From Sutcliffiella horikoshii (GTDB taxonomy: Bacteria > Bacillota > Bacilli > Bacillales > Bacillaceae_I): a stretch of 64,000 nt of DNA. This document shows positions 63,865-64,000 of this stretch, piece by piece. Below the pieces are notes generated by a model. That model searched no databases and was not told the origin of the DNA. It saw only the letters and a list, made by a program, of their open reading frames with translations. Position 1 is the stretch's first letter, and each line of letters starts with the position of its first letter. The DNA lies in assembly GCF_002157855.1 (NCBI RefSeq), contig NZ_CP020880.1, forward strand, positions 186,001-250,000, read 5' to 3'. Made by a program: the position numbers and the translations under genes.

Positions 63865-64000
63865 ATGGCTAGCAACAATAACAATATTAATAACAGCAAC
63901 AATAACAATAGTAATAACAACAACAATAACTCTAACAGCAACAATAACTCTAATAACTCTAACAACAGCAGCTCTAATAGCTCCACCATGACGTACGAGG
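63865..64000 (+). CDS. Asn/Ser-rich ORF, cut by the window end
   Basis: ATG 63865 with AAAGGAGAGG upstream opens a frame that stays open to the window end (45 codons). The first 37 or so residues are almost all Asn and Ser, followed by STMTYE. A low-complexity Asn-rich head followed by a MTYE- or MKYE-like start recalls alpha/beta small acid-soluble spore proteins, but too little is present to decide. Confidence 0.6.
   Translation, partial: MASNNNNINNSNNNNSNNNNNNSNSNNNSNNSNNSSSNSSTMTYE

Overview
The window comes from a low-to-moderate GC, endospore-forming member of the Bacillaceae. The evidence is Shine-Dalgarno sites close to AGGAGG before almost every gene, TTG and GTG starts, and many genes with recognisable Bacillus relatives: HemAT, Mta, CotF-type coat protein, YngK, YhfW, YflT, CsbD, RodA, a metI-metC-yitJ-metH operon and PpaC. 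Regulatory sites fit Bacillus PerR, Fur, CcpA, Fnr/Rex, sigma-B, sigma-D and ECF sigma factors. No tRNA, rRNA, insertion sequence, prophage or CRISPR was seen. The species cannot be fixed from this window.

Layout. 1-6.4 kb: the start of a catalase-peroxidase gene behind a PerR-like box, a Fur-boxed ferredoxin-NADP reductase, a NERD-domain protein and a glutaminyl-tRNA synthetase (unusual for Bacillus). 6.4-9.1 kb: a ba3-type cytochrome oxidase operon with a small subunit IIa and an extra CuA-type lipoprotein, preceded by an Fnr-type palindrome. 9.3-19.2 kb: DUF2935, haloacid dehalogenase and peroxiredoxin genes, HemAT, a DUF2243-CtaG pair, a coat protein, YbjQ, a YngK-like secreted glycosidase and an Mta-type MerR regulator. 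19.3-23.6 kb: a yybP-ykoY (manganese) riboswitch ahead of a CNNM/CorC transporter, a second convergent CNNM gene, and rodA. 24.5-28.1 kb: a MerR-SRPBCC pair and a PadR-HAAS-HAAS operon with three operator copies. 28.2-34.7 kb: a two-component system followed by a three-gene ABC-2 exporter, then a self-operator XRE regulator with a membrane partner. 34.8-40.4 kb: a dCache chemoreceptor with a sigma-D-like promoter, an ECF sigma/anti-sigma pair and a four-LysM protein. 40.7-48.5 kb: the S-box controlled methionine operon. 48.8-54.6 kb: cydDC behind a Rex/Fnr-like site, and a Fur-boxed ABC exporter. 54.7-64 kb: stress protein YflT, Rieske oxidoreductase YhfW, PpaC, a ynjB-C-C-D-F-type operon, two tiny lmo0937-type membrane proteins, CsbD, and an Asn-rich ORF cut by the window end.

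The strongest unexplained signal is in the gaps between genes. Nine intergenic regions hold arrays of short cores repeated with a strict period. Seven have a period of 20 or 21 bp, about two helical turns; the others are at 52 and about 56 bp. Two arrays 28 kb apart share the core TGWCCGAA and have exactly the same series of core-to-core distances (21 six times, then 22, 32, 21), although the sequence between the cores has diverged. Two more share TTTTATCC in opposite orientation. They are not CRISPRs, and coding is unlikely. I regard them as the best candidate here for an undescribed element class.
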